Shown in pieces: positions 1 through 9,353 of a DNA stretch of 24,845 bases (position 1 is its first letter; the number at the start of each line of letters is the position of its first letter). The stretch is from Intoshia linei (taxonomy: Eukaryota; Orthonectida; Rhopaluridae). The position numbers and the translations under genes are program-made. Below the pieces are notes generated by a model that saw only the letters and a program-made list of their open reading frames with translations, was not told the origin of the DNA and searched no databases. The stretch lies in the NCBI GenBank assembly GCA_001642005.1, contig LWCA01000518.1, positions 1 to 24,845 on the forward strand. Direction: 5' to 3'.

Positions 1-653
1 ATATAGAAAATAAAGATTACAAATATTTCCCTAAATTAAAAAAATTCATGATAGAATCAATTTTTTAAATCTAAATAAATGTAAAAATAATTTTTTAAAC
101 TCATTTTCCATCATCAAGTTGTTCGACTTAATTGACAGTTTTGATTGGCCTAATATTTTTTTAATAAAAACACATTAGAAAACAATTTCTGAAAATAGTA
201 TTAAATTTAACACAGCTAGTTATAGTTGGCTGCCATCCCTGATATATATTCATTAGGATGCATTGCACATCGAAAATCTATATAATTGATTCCTTCGTCG
301 TTTTTTCATTGTTACGCAATATTTAATTCTCAAATTCTCTCATTTTTAAAAACATTTACATTTTCATCAACATTTAAATTAAAACAAAATTTTTTATAAA
401 ATTCTTTACATAAATGTCAACAAAATAAAATTAAGAGAGATTCATTAACTTTAAAATAAAAGATAATATGAAATGACTGGTATGTGGTAAATGTGTGTAT
501 TACTGAGAGTAATTTACTGTAATACTGTTACATACAAAAACATTATTTTTTATATACATGTCAGTTGTGAGTTATATAAACTATGATATGTAAATGCATT
601 TACAGTAATTAGACCTATAAAAATATAGTTTAGTTTAATAATTAAGTATATAA
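1..653. other. Left intergenic DNA, upstream of thymidylate kinase
   Basis: A+T-rich DNA in which I see no coding exon on either strand. A TATAAAAA stretch at 615-622 lies 32 nt before the kinase start codon. It could be a TATA box, but such strings are common at this base composition, so this is weak. Confidence 0.4.
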
Positions 654-1506
654 ATGTCAAACAAAAAGCGGGGAGTTTTTATAGTGGTTGAAGGATTGGA
701 TCGTTCTGGTAAATCAACAGCAATTGAACTATTATGTGATTGGTTAAACCAAGACAAATATAATTCAAAAATTATCAAATTTCCTGATAGGACCACCGAA
801 ACGGGTAGTTTAATAGATTCGTATTTAAAAAAAGAAATTATTATTCAAAGCCAACAATCTGTCCATTTAATGTTTACAGGTTTTTATGTATGCGTATTAT
901 GTATACAAATTTTAAAATGAAAATCACTTTTCCCAACAACCTTCAAAAGGTTGAATTTAAATTTTAGGAAAAATTGTAATTGACTTTTAGAACAATTTTT
1001 TGGTTTAAACACATCAAGTTGATTGGGTAAAGTGACGAGCTCATAACTTGTAAAATGTTTATAAACTAGCAAATCGATGGGAATTACAACAATTAATGCA
1101 CAATTATTTACAGGACGGTATTAATTTACTAGTGGATCGTTACTCATATTCTGGTTAAAATTTGTCAATTAAAATAATTTGTTAAGGTATCGCTTTTAGC
1201 AATGCTCGGGGCTTAGACATACAATGGTGTAAAAATGCTGAAAGTGGACTTTTGTGCCCGGACCACGTATTTTTCTTTGAAATTGACACACAAGTGGCTG
1301 AGAAAAGAGGTGATTATGGAAATGAATTGTACGAATTGGTAAATTTACAAAATAAGGTTAAAAAGTCCTATTGTCTACTGTTTGATAACAATTTTTGGAC
1401 ACGAATTGATGCCAGTAAAAGTGTCGACGAAATTCAAAATATTTTGAGACCTATTGTAGTCGATATGCTGAAAGGTGATGAATTTGATGCATTGCAATAT
1501 TTTTAG
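654..1506 (+). CDS. DTYMK: Thymidylate kinase (dTMP kinase), 3 exons, 209 aa
   Basis: Phosphorylates dTMP to dTDP with ATP, an essential step in making dTTP for DNA replication. Exons by reading frame: 654-879, 1070-1153 and 1187-1506; all junctions are phase 1 with GT-AG borders. The 209-aa product is close to animal DTYMK (about 212 aa). Visible motifs: P-loop GLDRSGKST (residues 14-22), FPDR (43-46), ANRWE (76-80), the DRYSYSG substrate loop (98-104) and a lid-like RGDYGNELYE near the middle of exon 3. The second intron is only 33 nt (1154-1186). The first exon read without splicing stops at 920, which would wrongly suggest a truncated enzyme. AATAAA at 1546-1551 fits the poly(A) signal. 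The identification is firm; the splice sites are inferred. Confidence 0.95.
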
Positions 1507-1545
1507 TAAGAATGAGTCAAATGTTAATATTTGTGGAATTTTTTG

Positions 1546-1551
1546 AATAAA
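1546..1551 (+). terminator. Poly(A) signal of thymidylate kinase gene
   Basis: AATAAA lies 40 nt downstream of the DTYMK stop codon. This places the transcript end near 1565-1575, before the next gene begins. Confidence 0.65.
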
Positions 1552-1783
1552 ATATAATTCATTCTTGTCAAAGGTTATCGCAGGGAGTAAAGACATTCAT
1601 AGATGGAAATTTAATTATGTATCGTTTGTTTGGCATATTCAATTTGTATGTCTAGTTTTGTACATTTCTGAAATAGAATTACAAATCAAAATACAATCGT
1701 GTAAAAAAAATATAAACTTATCACTATATTGTATTTTACTAAGAAACTAAAACACCATAAACTGTAAATAAACTTTGCATTAA

Positions 1784-2706
1784 ATGAAGAGAAATGCAAA
1801 TTCTCAAAATAAAACTAAAAAATATAGAAAAACTAATACTCTATTATCGGACATTGCAAATTCAGACGTTGAAGGAATCTTAATATCATGCAGTAAACAT
1901 TCATCTCAAGCGTATTTAGAAATAATTAGTATTTTAAACGATATAAACGAGGTTTTTATAATTGTGTGAATTGACCAAAATAGTTTTTAAATAGTCAAAA
2001 TGTATTAACACTTTGATATGTGATAAATGTTCTTTTAGAAGTGTCATCTTGATTTGACATGAACCGTTACATAAAAGGAAATAGATTTTTGGCCTATTCA
2101 CCAACCATTTTACAAATATATAGAATTTATAAAACAAAAAAATATTTATAGATAGAATACAATGAAAACACTGAAAAATATTCCTCAATGGATCTACCAA
2201 TGGACGACAAATTTGAGAAATTTATATGGAAAGCATACGACACGAGAATGAAAAGTTTCATGTTTTTTTCTAAACCACAAGTAATTTCAAAAAGCATTGT
2301 AGAAATAATTCAAAACCTTTTCATGAAAATGGAAACATCAAAATGCAGTTTTGGGTCAAATATACTTCGAATATCACCAGTTTTAGGATTATCCAGTACA
2401 AAAATTGAATTATTTCAACGTTTGGTGAATAAAAAACTTGAAAATTTAGAAAAATATGATTCGTTCGCTATACAATTTAAAAAAAGAAACAACTCAAATT
2501 TAGATAAAGAAGATGTGATAAATATTGTTCATTCTAGAATAACAAATTTTGTAAATTTTGCAAATATTCGTCTCAAAAGTGCGCACCTAACCATCAATGT
2601 TGAAACTATCATGAATGTAGCTCTACTTATAATGTATCCAGATTTTGAAAAATTTTCAAAGTATAACCCACAGCAATTTATAATCAACATTTGTAAAAAT
2701 TTGTAG
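1784..2706 (+). CDS. Uncharacterised protein, 2 exons, 240 aa
   Basis: Exons 1784-1951 and 2152-2706, joined in phase 0 by a 200-nt GT-AG intron (GAG/GTTTTT donor, TTTATAG acceptor). I do not recognise the protein. The N-terminus is basic (KRNANSQNKTKKYRK), followed by a predicted alpha-helical body with no obvious signal peptide or membrane span; Lys and Asn are frequent and a hydrophobic helix-like segment lies near the end (NVETIMNVALLIMYPDF). It sits between dTMP kinase and geminin and is convergent with geminin. A replication or cell-cycle role would be guilt by association only. The first in-frame methionine is used as the start. A possible poly(A) signal, ATTAAA, is at 2751-2756, inside the last geminin exon on the other strand. 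Confidence 0.6.
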
Positions 2707-2713
2707 ATAAAAT

Positions 2714-2719
2714 TTTATT
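2714..2719 (-). terminator. Poly(A) signal of geminin gene
   Basis: AATAAA on the minus strand, directly beyond the geminin stop and only 8 nt from the stop codon of the convergent + strand gene. Cleavage 10-30 nt further on would fall inside that gene's coding exon, so the two transcripts should overlap. Confidence 0.55.
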
Positions 2720-2720
2720 T

Positions 2721-3549
2721 TTAATTTATATCGTTTGACGAACTTGTTACATTAAAGTCAATTCCTGAATCGTCTTGGATTACATCTTTTATTTGTATAG
2801 ACTAAAAAAGAATAATATATTGTTTTCTCACGTTTTTTAAATATGCGTTAGTTCCTTACAAGATTTTAAATTAAAAAATTCCAATTTTGTAAAAATGTTA
2901 GTATAATTACAAAAAAGGAAATAATGGAAATGTAAAATAAAAAATACATTTAAAACGTTTGCGAAATATTCACAATCTTTGGATGTTTCTTTAAGGTTTT
3001 CGTTTTCTAGTTTCAATTGAGCATTTTGTAGTTTTAACTGTTAAAATTGGTAAGTCTAATTTAAAACGTAATTACCTTTTCGTTTTCTTCAATGGTTTCA
3101 ATTACACATTGCGATAATTTTTCTGATTTTTCTTTCCAAAATCTTTCAGATGGGTTTTCTACGTTTATAATTTAAATTAGAGATATAGGTTGTATACAGC
3201 AATTAATTGTAAATGCAATAGTGATTTATATCACATCATTGCGGAAATGAATAATTCAGTATTTACATTATTAGAAACTAACCAAATAAAATACCCAGTG
3301 TCATAAAATCAACATGATCTTGAACGGATAGAGGACGGCACATGATACAATTTTGAGATTTATCAATTTTTGTTCTTTTTGCATTGATTTTAATTTCTCT
3401 CAATATGGTACGTTTTTTAGGACGAAAAAACTAATAAAAATTGATTAAATTTAAAAACATTGACATACATTTAACGTTGCGGCGGTATTTTTAATTTTTT
3501 CTTTTTTCTAAAATAAATATTATTGTAAATTTTGATAATTGTAAACCAT
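2721..3549 (-). CDS. GMNN: Geminin, DNA replication licensing inhibitor, 6 exons, 147 aa
   Basis: Geminin binds CDT1 and blocks MCM loading until it is degraded at mitosis. Exons on the minus strand: 3549-3547 (ATG only), 3507-3469, 3430-3283, 3158-3076, 3037-2948 and 2801-2721; phases agree throughout. Diagnostic sequence: ENPSERFWKEKSEKL (residues 64-78) matches the ENPSxxYWKE entry to the geminin coiled coil. It runs on through ENEKLKLQNAQLKLENENLK and ends with an acidic, Ser-rich tail (DVIQDDSGIDF) as in other geminins. A destruction-box-like RxxL (RTIL, residues 21-24) sits where the vertebrate D-box RRTL lies. Introns are 38, 38, 124, 38 and 146 nt. The protein is shorter than vertebrate geminin (about 209 aa), mainly before the coiled coil. 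The one-codon first exon is the least certain part. Confidence 0.85.
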
Positions 3550-3584
3550 GATTATACAAGGATTATTAAAATATGAAACGCTAC

Positions 3585-3593
3585 GGCGCCAAA
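3585..3593. promoter_or_regulatory. E2F-type site upstream of geminin
   Basis: GGCGCCAAA (TTTGGCGCC on the gene strand) lies 36 nt upstream of the proposed geminin ATG. This is the E2F consensus, and geminin is a known E2F target in animals. A GC-only core in such A+T-rich DNA is unlikely by chance. Function is inferred from motif and position. Confidence 0.55.
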
Positions 3594-3856
3594 AAAAAGA
3601 AAATTAATAAAGTTTTAGTTTACTCATATAATGATATGGTTGTTATAATAACACATTCATTTGATCCTTTTACATATATATCAAAATGAATGTCTGTGTG
3701 TAATCATTTATTGGAAAAATTGACTGTGGTAGGATTTTAAATACCCAATTTCCAATAAAGTTTTTCCCAGAGCGTGTTTTTATCTACTTTTCAGTTTCAG
3801 AATTTGAGTCCTTCAGGGTAAAAACCCAATTTCCTTTTTTGCTTTAAACATAAAAC

Positions 3857-4641
3857 GGGTCTTGTGCAGTTTAGAGCCATTAGTTTGAACTTTTTCAATC
3901 AACTTTATTATTTTTAATTTTAATTGAAAATTTTAAAAATTAAACTGTGATGCATCATCTTGGCAATATTGTTAACATTTATAATATAATATCGACTTTA
4001 TCATCACATGAATTATAATTTATTAGACGATATGAATGCATTAGGTGTTTTTGAGCGAACTAAGGGCATTGAATCTACAATATCGTTTTGTAAACATATT
4101 GGTTGATAGATATATTATATTATATAATTTATTGAATAGGTTTACTTAGTACCAAAAAAATATGTCCCATGTGTGGTAAAGAAATGTTTTTTTCATAAAA
4201 GGCTTGTATTGATGAATTCAACATGAAATGTTCCGTGCCACGTAAAAAAGTACTATCAATTCGAAATGGTACCTTTTTTGAAAAAAGTCATTTAACTCTC
4301 TCCAATTTGTTTAGCGTAGACGGTATTAGAAATTGTAAAACTCAACAACCTAATTTATAGATTTTGCGAAAACACTGCATTCAGGAGTATTATATAACAT
4401 GTAGCTCTCATTTACCCTCAATAATTATTAATTATATTTTGTTTATGAAATTAACTAATAAATATTTTTTAAAAATTCTATTTGAAATAATTTCCGAAAA
4501 ACTGAACAATTTTCAATCGTTTTCATTTAAATATGCGTACAATTAGATTGTCAAAAATGATGTACAATAAATATACTTTAAAAATAACAATAAAGTTGAT
4601 TTAAAAAGTTCAAACTAATGGCTCTAAACTCCACAAGGCCC
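3857..4641. mobile_element. Inverted-repeat element enclosing a Merlin transposase remnant
   Basis: Left arm about 3857-3919 and right arm about 4574-4641 are long imperfect inverted repeats; both contain AGTTTAGAGCCATTAG and then TTTGAACTTTTT on reading inward. The roughly 650-bp loop holds a broken transposase fragment (see 4032-4360). Sequence outside the right arm belongs to a dispersed repeat also found at 17600-18000, so the true element ends may lie outside the arms. Confidence 0.6.
4032..4360 (+). pseudogene. Merlin (IS1016/ISXO2-like) transposase N-terminal fragment, degraded
   Basis: Reading from ATG 4032 gives a segment ending FCKHIG. A possible 38-nt intron (4102-4139) then restores phase to LLSTKKICPMCGKEM, a zinc-finger-like CPxCG motif. 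An in-frame TAA at 4196-4198 interrupts it. The same frame continues with CSVPRKKVLSIRNGTFFEKS, which matches the R-x-GTFFExS block of Merlin/ISXO2-type transposases, and stops near 4360. The DDE catalytic half is not seen. This is a dead remnant of a Merlin DNA transposon, a family known from flatworms and other animals. What I called an intron could instead be a frameshift. Confidence 0.65.
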
Positions 4642-5010
4642 CATAAAACGTACATTCTGGGCGCGTTTTAAAATCATTGACATTGTCGTTAATCTCAGCC
4701 TCCGAAACGCATACCTTCATGGTAAAAACCACAAATTACCCTTTGTTTTAAAAATGAAACATGTCCTAAGATTTTTTAAACATAAATTCTAGTATTGTTT
4801 TAAAATCATAGACATTATCATAAATGGAAACCCCACATTACCATTTTTTTTAAATGAAAACAGCGCTAGAATTTAAAAAAAACTACAGATGGTACAGTTT
4901 TATCCTGTTAACACACACAAAAAATTTAAATCTGAATAAGTGACGCTTTCACCGTCAAAAAAGTACTTTAATATTCATTTTTTTGTATTGCAAAACTATT
5001 TTATTAAAAC
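4642..5010. repeat. Dispersed repeat copy, related to 17590-18000
   Basis: Shared blocks include GCGCGTTTTAAAATCATTGA here against GACGCGTTTTGAAATTATTA near 17943, and AACCACAAATTACCC here against its reverse complement near 17876-17890. Some blocks match directly and others inverted, so the family has internal inverted symmetry. No coding potential seen. Confidence 0.5.
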
Positions 5011-5354
5011 AAAAAATTTGCAATAATTAATGGTACTACAATTAAAAAAAAATATTTTTCTGATAGAACTTATTCCATTTAATATAAATACAAAATTTTA
5101 ACCCCAGAAGTCTATGTACTGCCGGTGAAAAATAATTTTCAATATATTATCAACCAATATTTTCCAAATGTTGTATTAAAATTAAAAAGTAAAATAATCA
5201 TTCCACAATTTCAAAAAAATGTGCATTGTAATTTACAAAGCTTTGTAATATTGGTAACATTCATCTGAAATATATTTCTAAAGTGCTGATTCCGTTAATT
5301 ATTAATACATAATTGGTATTTTCAATTATTTATTAAACTGGTACTGAATATATA

Positions 5355-5450
5355 CAGGGTGTTCATTTAACAGTGCACATATTTTTATTATGAAAAATGT
5401 ATAGAAAATATAAAAATGTGCGATTTGAATGATATAAAATGAACACCCTG
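5355..5450. mobile_element. 96-bp MITE with 14-bp perfect terminal inverted repeats
   Basis: Starts CAGGGTGTTCATTT and ends AAATGAACACCCTG, a perfect 14-bp inverted repeat, with TA on each side (5353-5354 and 5451-5452). The interior is also palindromic (TGCACATATTTTTA against TAAAAATGTGCG). This suggests a short nonautonomous element with a TA target site. Confidence 0.8.
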
Positions 5451-5536
5451 TATTATCACAGTCAAAATAACAAAATACAGAGCCGTTTTAAGGCATGGGC
5501 AATATGGGATGTAGTCCAGGGTCACTCATTAAAAAA

Positions 5537-5626
5537 GGCCCCCAAATTAATAAAAGTACTTTACATTTATATCTTAAAAAGAGGCCCCCAATTTATTAAA
5601 AAATACTTCACATTTATATCTTAAGA
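5537..5626. repeat. Tandem duplication, 46-nt unit, 2 copies, in hAT-like DNA
   Basis: Two units start GGCCCCCAA and continue through CTTYACATTTATATCTTAA, with period 46. The surrounding sequence (CAGAGCCGTTTTAAGGC and the run of Cs in GGCCCCC) resembles a common hAT-type nonautonomous element. Confidence 0.6.
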
Positions 5627-6016
5627 AACAGTTTATAAGTTTTGAAGTGTGGGAATTCAAATAGCTAGAAAGAAAATTGTTTAATCAAAATTGAATCAAA
5701 GTTCTGGTAATTATTCAATTAAAAATATATTTTACATTGTAAAATCTACAATGTTTATCATATAATATTGACATAAAAACTGTTTCAAATGATAATATTA
5801 AACATTAAAACCTTTCTATTAAGTGAATATTTAAAAAAGAAAGTAGGAAATCTTTGATTTTCTCTTATTAACTTTCAAAAACGGGGCTTCTACAAGGGGT
5901 CTTAAATTTTTTTTATCGCTTCGCTCAAAACTTTAAAGTCTATAGTATGTATCACATAAAAAATTTGTTATTCTATCATTCGAAATATTTGAAAAATATT
6001 GGTTGATAATATATTA

Positions 6017-6302
6017 AGCCATTCATATTTGGCCAGTTATATAAATTGACTTTGATACCGCTGCTATAAGAAGAATTGATTGTAATGCAATTTAAATTAA
6101 ATCAAATTATCTTGCGGGGTATTGTTTGAATACAATGATATTATTAAATTGTAGAATTGTTTGATTGAATTTCAGACATGTGTAACACTTTGTATAGACG
6201 AATATTGTATTTACATAATTTTTTGTAAATATTTACAATAAATTTGGTAAGATAAATATTTTTTTATCAGTTTTGTATCAAACACATTAATACAACTTAA
6301 AA
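6017..6302. other. Intergenic DNA upstream of DJ-1
   Basis: Presumed 5' flank of the DJ-1 gene. I see no further coding exon and no clear promoter motif. Confidence 0.4.
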
Positions 6303-7983
6303 ATGAAAACTTGCATTTTAGTAGCTGAAAATTTCGAAGAAATTGAAATGATCAATACAGTTGATGTATTGAGACGTGGAAAGGTAGTTTAATGTTATTG
6401 TTTTTAATATTCTTAGATACTGGTGGATATATTAAGTATTTCCGAAGATAAAAAAGTTATGGGATGCAACAATATTTCTGTATTTTGTGATGATTTAATT
6501 AAAAATAAATTGAATGATATGTACGATTGTGTCATTTTTCCTGGTGGACCCGGATATCAAAACTTGGCTGCGGTAATTTAGATTTACATATCACATTTAA
6601 CCCATTCAAATTTTTATTAGTATAAAATATTAATTAATTAATAAATTTTTATTCATAGAGCGAAAAGGTAAAAACCTTTGTGATTAAGCACCATGATAAC
6701 AAAAAGAAAATTGCTGCTGTATGCGCAGGTACTTTCCTTGTTATTATTTGATGCTGCTATACGTATTGAGATTTTTTCATAATCTTCACTCATAAAATAT
6801 ATCCTTCGTTATTCAAGTTTACCTTTTTTCCATTGGCTGCACTTGAAACTACAATTAAGAATAGTAGGAATGCAAATTAGGAGCACAACCTTACAATTTG
6901 ACCAATGTCATTTCCCGTTATGGTTTTTACTCTTATTCTAAAAATGTAGCAATATAAGTTGACTACTTAACCCTTACGAAATAATTGCATGTATAGATGT
7001 CAAAAACTACACTCATAAATTTACATTGGTTTGTATAGAAACCAAAATAAGGCGGTACCAATATAAATTATGAACAAATTACTATTCATAAAATAACATG
7101 TAATATGCGTAAAAATTAATTTTATTATCAATGTTTACTTTGTGCCAACAATAAAATAAATTATATTCTAATAAAATATAATAAAATCACGCGACGTGAT
7201 TGTAATTACGTGTCTTAAATAAAAATATTTTATTGCTAATTCTAAGCCAAATTTAAGTTGTTCACTTTACAAATCAATGACATTTGAAATTTCTGAATTT
7301 TGAGCTTTAAATTTAGTGTTTTTTAACATTTCAAAAGTGAAATTTTTTGCTTTCAATTTTGAAAATCAGCAGTCTCGTAATGGTTAACTATTATTATGTA
7401 AAATGTCTCATTACTCTGTTTATATTATTTTAATAGCCATGTTGACTTTAATTTAATTTACTTTTAATTTTTTTCGTGACATGACGGCTAACGCTTGCTG
7501 TGAATTCGAATCTAAATATTTAACTTACATTTTGAAAGTTAGATTAAAAATAATATTTTTTTAATTTAGCTCATTTTGCAGTTCAAGAATTTGGATTGTT
7601 TAAAGGTGCCACAATTACGTGTTATCCATTGGTTAAAGATAATGTCTCAAAAGGTAAAATATAATGTTATTTTAAACTTGACCGCATTTTTGTAAAATGA
7701 ATTCATTATTTTTTTAAAATTATATTCTTGGATATCATAACTACTCTATTTTTCTATCTCAGAGGCGGCTAGGTGCTATACAATATGTATGAGGAAACTA
7801 TACATATTTAACATTATTATTTTAGACTACACTTATAAAGAAGCTGCAACGATGGTACATGGAAATTATATAACAGGGCGTTCTCCCTCCAATACTATAG
7901 ACTTTGCATTAAAAATTGTAGAAGAATTAACATCATTGGAAGTAGTCAAAGATGTAGTAAAACAATTGGCCCCTTTAAATTAA
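6303..7983 (+). CDS. PARK7: DJ-1 (Parkinsonism-associated deglycase family), 5 exons, 182 aa
   Basis: DJ-1/PfpI-family protein, implicated in oxidative-stress protection and glyoxalase/deglycase chemistry. Exons: 6303-6383, 6417-6572, 6659-6728, 7570-7653 and 7826-7983; phases 0, 0, 1, 1 all agree. Start MKTCILVAENFEEIE carries the conserved Glu pair (E12-E13). FPGGPGYQNLA is the DJ-1 PGG loop, and KIAAVCA supplies the nucleophilic Cys (C101; C106 in human). The C-terminal RSPSNTIDFALKIVEEL matches the family's GPGTSFEFAL region. The loop after the nucleophile reads CAAHFAV instead of CAGPTAL, and the human H126 position is Tyr (TCYPLVKD), as in bacterial YajL-like proteins. Introns are 33, 86, 841 and 172 nt. 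Length is near the usual 189 aa. Confidence 0.95.
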
Positions 7984-7986
7984 CTT

Positions 7987-8022
7987 AATAAATACTACTT
8001 ACTGTCATACCGTTAAAATAAA
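7987..8022 (+). terminator. Poly(A) signals of DJ-1 gene
   Basis: AATAAA at 7987-7992 and again at 8017-8022, right after the stop codon at 7983. Confidence 0.65.
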
Positions 8023-8029
8023 TGTTAGT

Positions 8030-8756
8030 AAATTCAATTTATTTCATTTTCAACTTAATTATTTTTTCATCGTAAGACCCCACTTTTAAGTTTATTCCCA
8101 ATCGGTGATTGAGAAAAAAGCTAGCTAAACTAGACTTGAAAATCATCTATAAACTCAATCTAAATTTCACATTTTGAAAAATTACATTATTTGTACTACT
8201 AATTTTGTAAGTTAAGTATTAATGTAGTTAACAGTCATAAGAATAAAAATTTTTACAAGTTAATGTTTGTTTTTCGGTAGTATGTAATTCTTAGTATAAT
8301 AAGGTATATACAATTTAGTAATTATTTAGGTTTTGGTTATTCATTCATTATTTCCAGAAACATGAACATTTCAAATTTAAAACAGGTTATAAAACTAAAA
8401 CAAAAATTATTTTAGTACACTGTCGTAATTAACCCTATGCCTGTGGTAAAATTTACCATTTTTTAAGAAAGTAAGAAATTAAATATATTTCAATATTGGA
8501 AAGTTTCCGTCATACATCTTCCGGTCAAAAACTCCAATTGTCCTTTTTTATGTCGTAGAATTGAAAAAAGTACACAGATACTGATTTAAAAATCATGATA
8601 CATTTTAATTTCATAAAGGTACATCTTCACAATCAAAATAACGAAATTACCAATTATTTTAAAAAAGACTACGTCTAATACAGCTTCTTTCAGTTTAAAT
8701 ACATAAGTACAGAACAGTAAAGCTAGTAAATATTATATATTCAGTAGTCTCCAGAC
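8030..8756. other. Intergenic DNA, no gene seen
   Basis: No coding exon recognised. Sequence around 8500-8690 (CCGGTCAAAAACTCCAATT, AACGAAATTACC) weakly resembles the dispersed repeat at 4642-5010, so it may be an old copy. Confidence 0.35.
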
Positions 8757-9029
8757 CAGGGGTTCCCAAACTCATTTTGCCTACCGCCCCTTTTTAGCAA
8801 TATGTTTTTTCAACGCCCCCTATAAAATTTTTGTATGAAAAAAGTGATGTAAATGTGTGTAATTAATAATTAAAATGTTATAATAAAACAATCACTGAAT
8901 ATTACATGGAATTATATTTTAAATTTGGTACCGCCTCAATTTTCTATACTGAAATATATTAAAAAAATTTTGTATTTGTTTTTATAATCGCCCCGTGGTG
9001 GGCAATATTGCCCACTTTGGGAAACACTG
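8757..9029. mobile_element. hAT-type nonautonomous element (MITE), 273 bp
   Basis: Begins CAGGGGTTCCCAAACTC and ends TTTGGGAAACACTG, a hAT terminal inverted repeat of the widespread CAGnGGTTCCCAA type. The CCGCCCC and CGCCCC blocks are typical of such elements. Flanking octamers CTCCAGAC (8749-8756) and CTCTAGAG (9030-9037) match only partly, so the target duplication is eroded. Confidence 0.75.
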
Positions 9030-9044
9030 CTCTAGAGTCTAGAG

Positions 9045-9353
9045 CAGTGTTTCCCAACATTTTTTACTACACTATCCATATTATAGTACTTATTTTGATA
9101 TTACCCACTATATTCTTTAACTACATTTTGGATGGTCAGGTTTTTAGAATAAGCCATATAAATTTTTTAATAGTAAAATAAAGGGGAAATTGTGTTTTTG
9201 ATCTTGAAGGACTCAATGGAAAAAATTATATTTCATACGTTACTGTGGATGCGGCACAAAAAAATAAAAAAATTACTATTTTATAAATATATAATTTAAT
9301 GAACAAATTTCGCGATTACCCATGAAAAATTACCCACAGGTTGGGAATCACTG
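9045..9353. mobile_element. Second hAT-type MITE, 309 bp
   Basis: Begins CAGTGTTTCCCAAC and ends GTTGGGAATCACTG. Flanks are GTCTAGAG (9037-9044) and CTCTAGAG (9354-9361), matching in the last 7 of 8 bases. It lies 15 bp from the previous element. No transposase. Confidence 0.75.

Larger units (their letters stand above)
5140..6016. repeat. Region bounded by inverted repeats with nested elements
   Basis: ATATATTATCAACCAATATT near 5143 recurs inverted near 5996-6015 (AATATTGGTTGATAATATAT), bounding about 870 bp. Inside lie a copy of the repeat also found at 20217-20300, a perfect MITE (5355-5450) and hAT-like sequence from about 5477 (CAGAGCCGTTTTAAGGC). A related end sequence occurs near 17405. 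It may be a composite nonautonomous element. Confidence 0.45.

Noticed and set aside
1565-1750. 61-codon ORF after thymidylate kinase
   Set aside because: It starts at a non-ATG codon in the 3' UTR region, after the poly(A) signal, with no recognisable protein or exon borders.
4364-4546. 60-codon ORF after the Merlin fragment
   Set aside because: Out of frame with the transposase and without DDE-like residues; compatible with chance in A+T-rich DNA.
6729-6755. Extension of DJ-1 exon 3 to include AGTFLV, resembling the usual AGPTAL loop
   Set aside because: An in-frame stop follows, and the only donor there (phase 0) does not fit the phase of exon 4. Splicing at 6728 gives a gap-free alignment.
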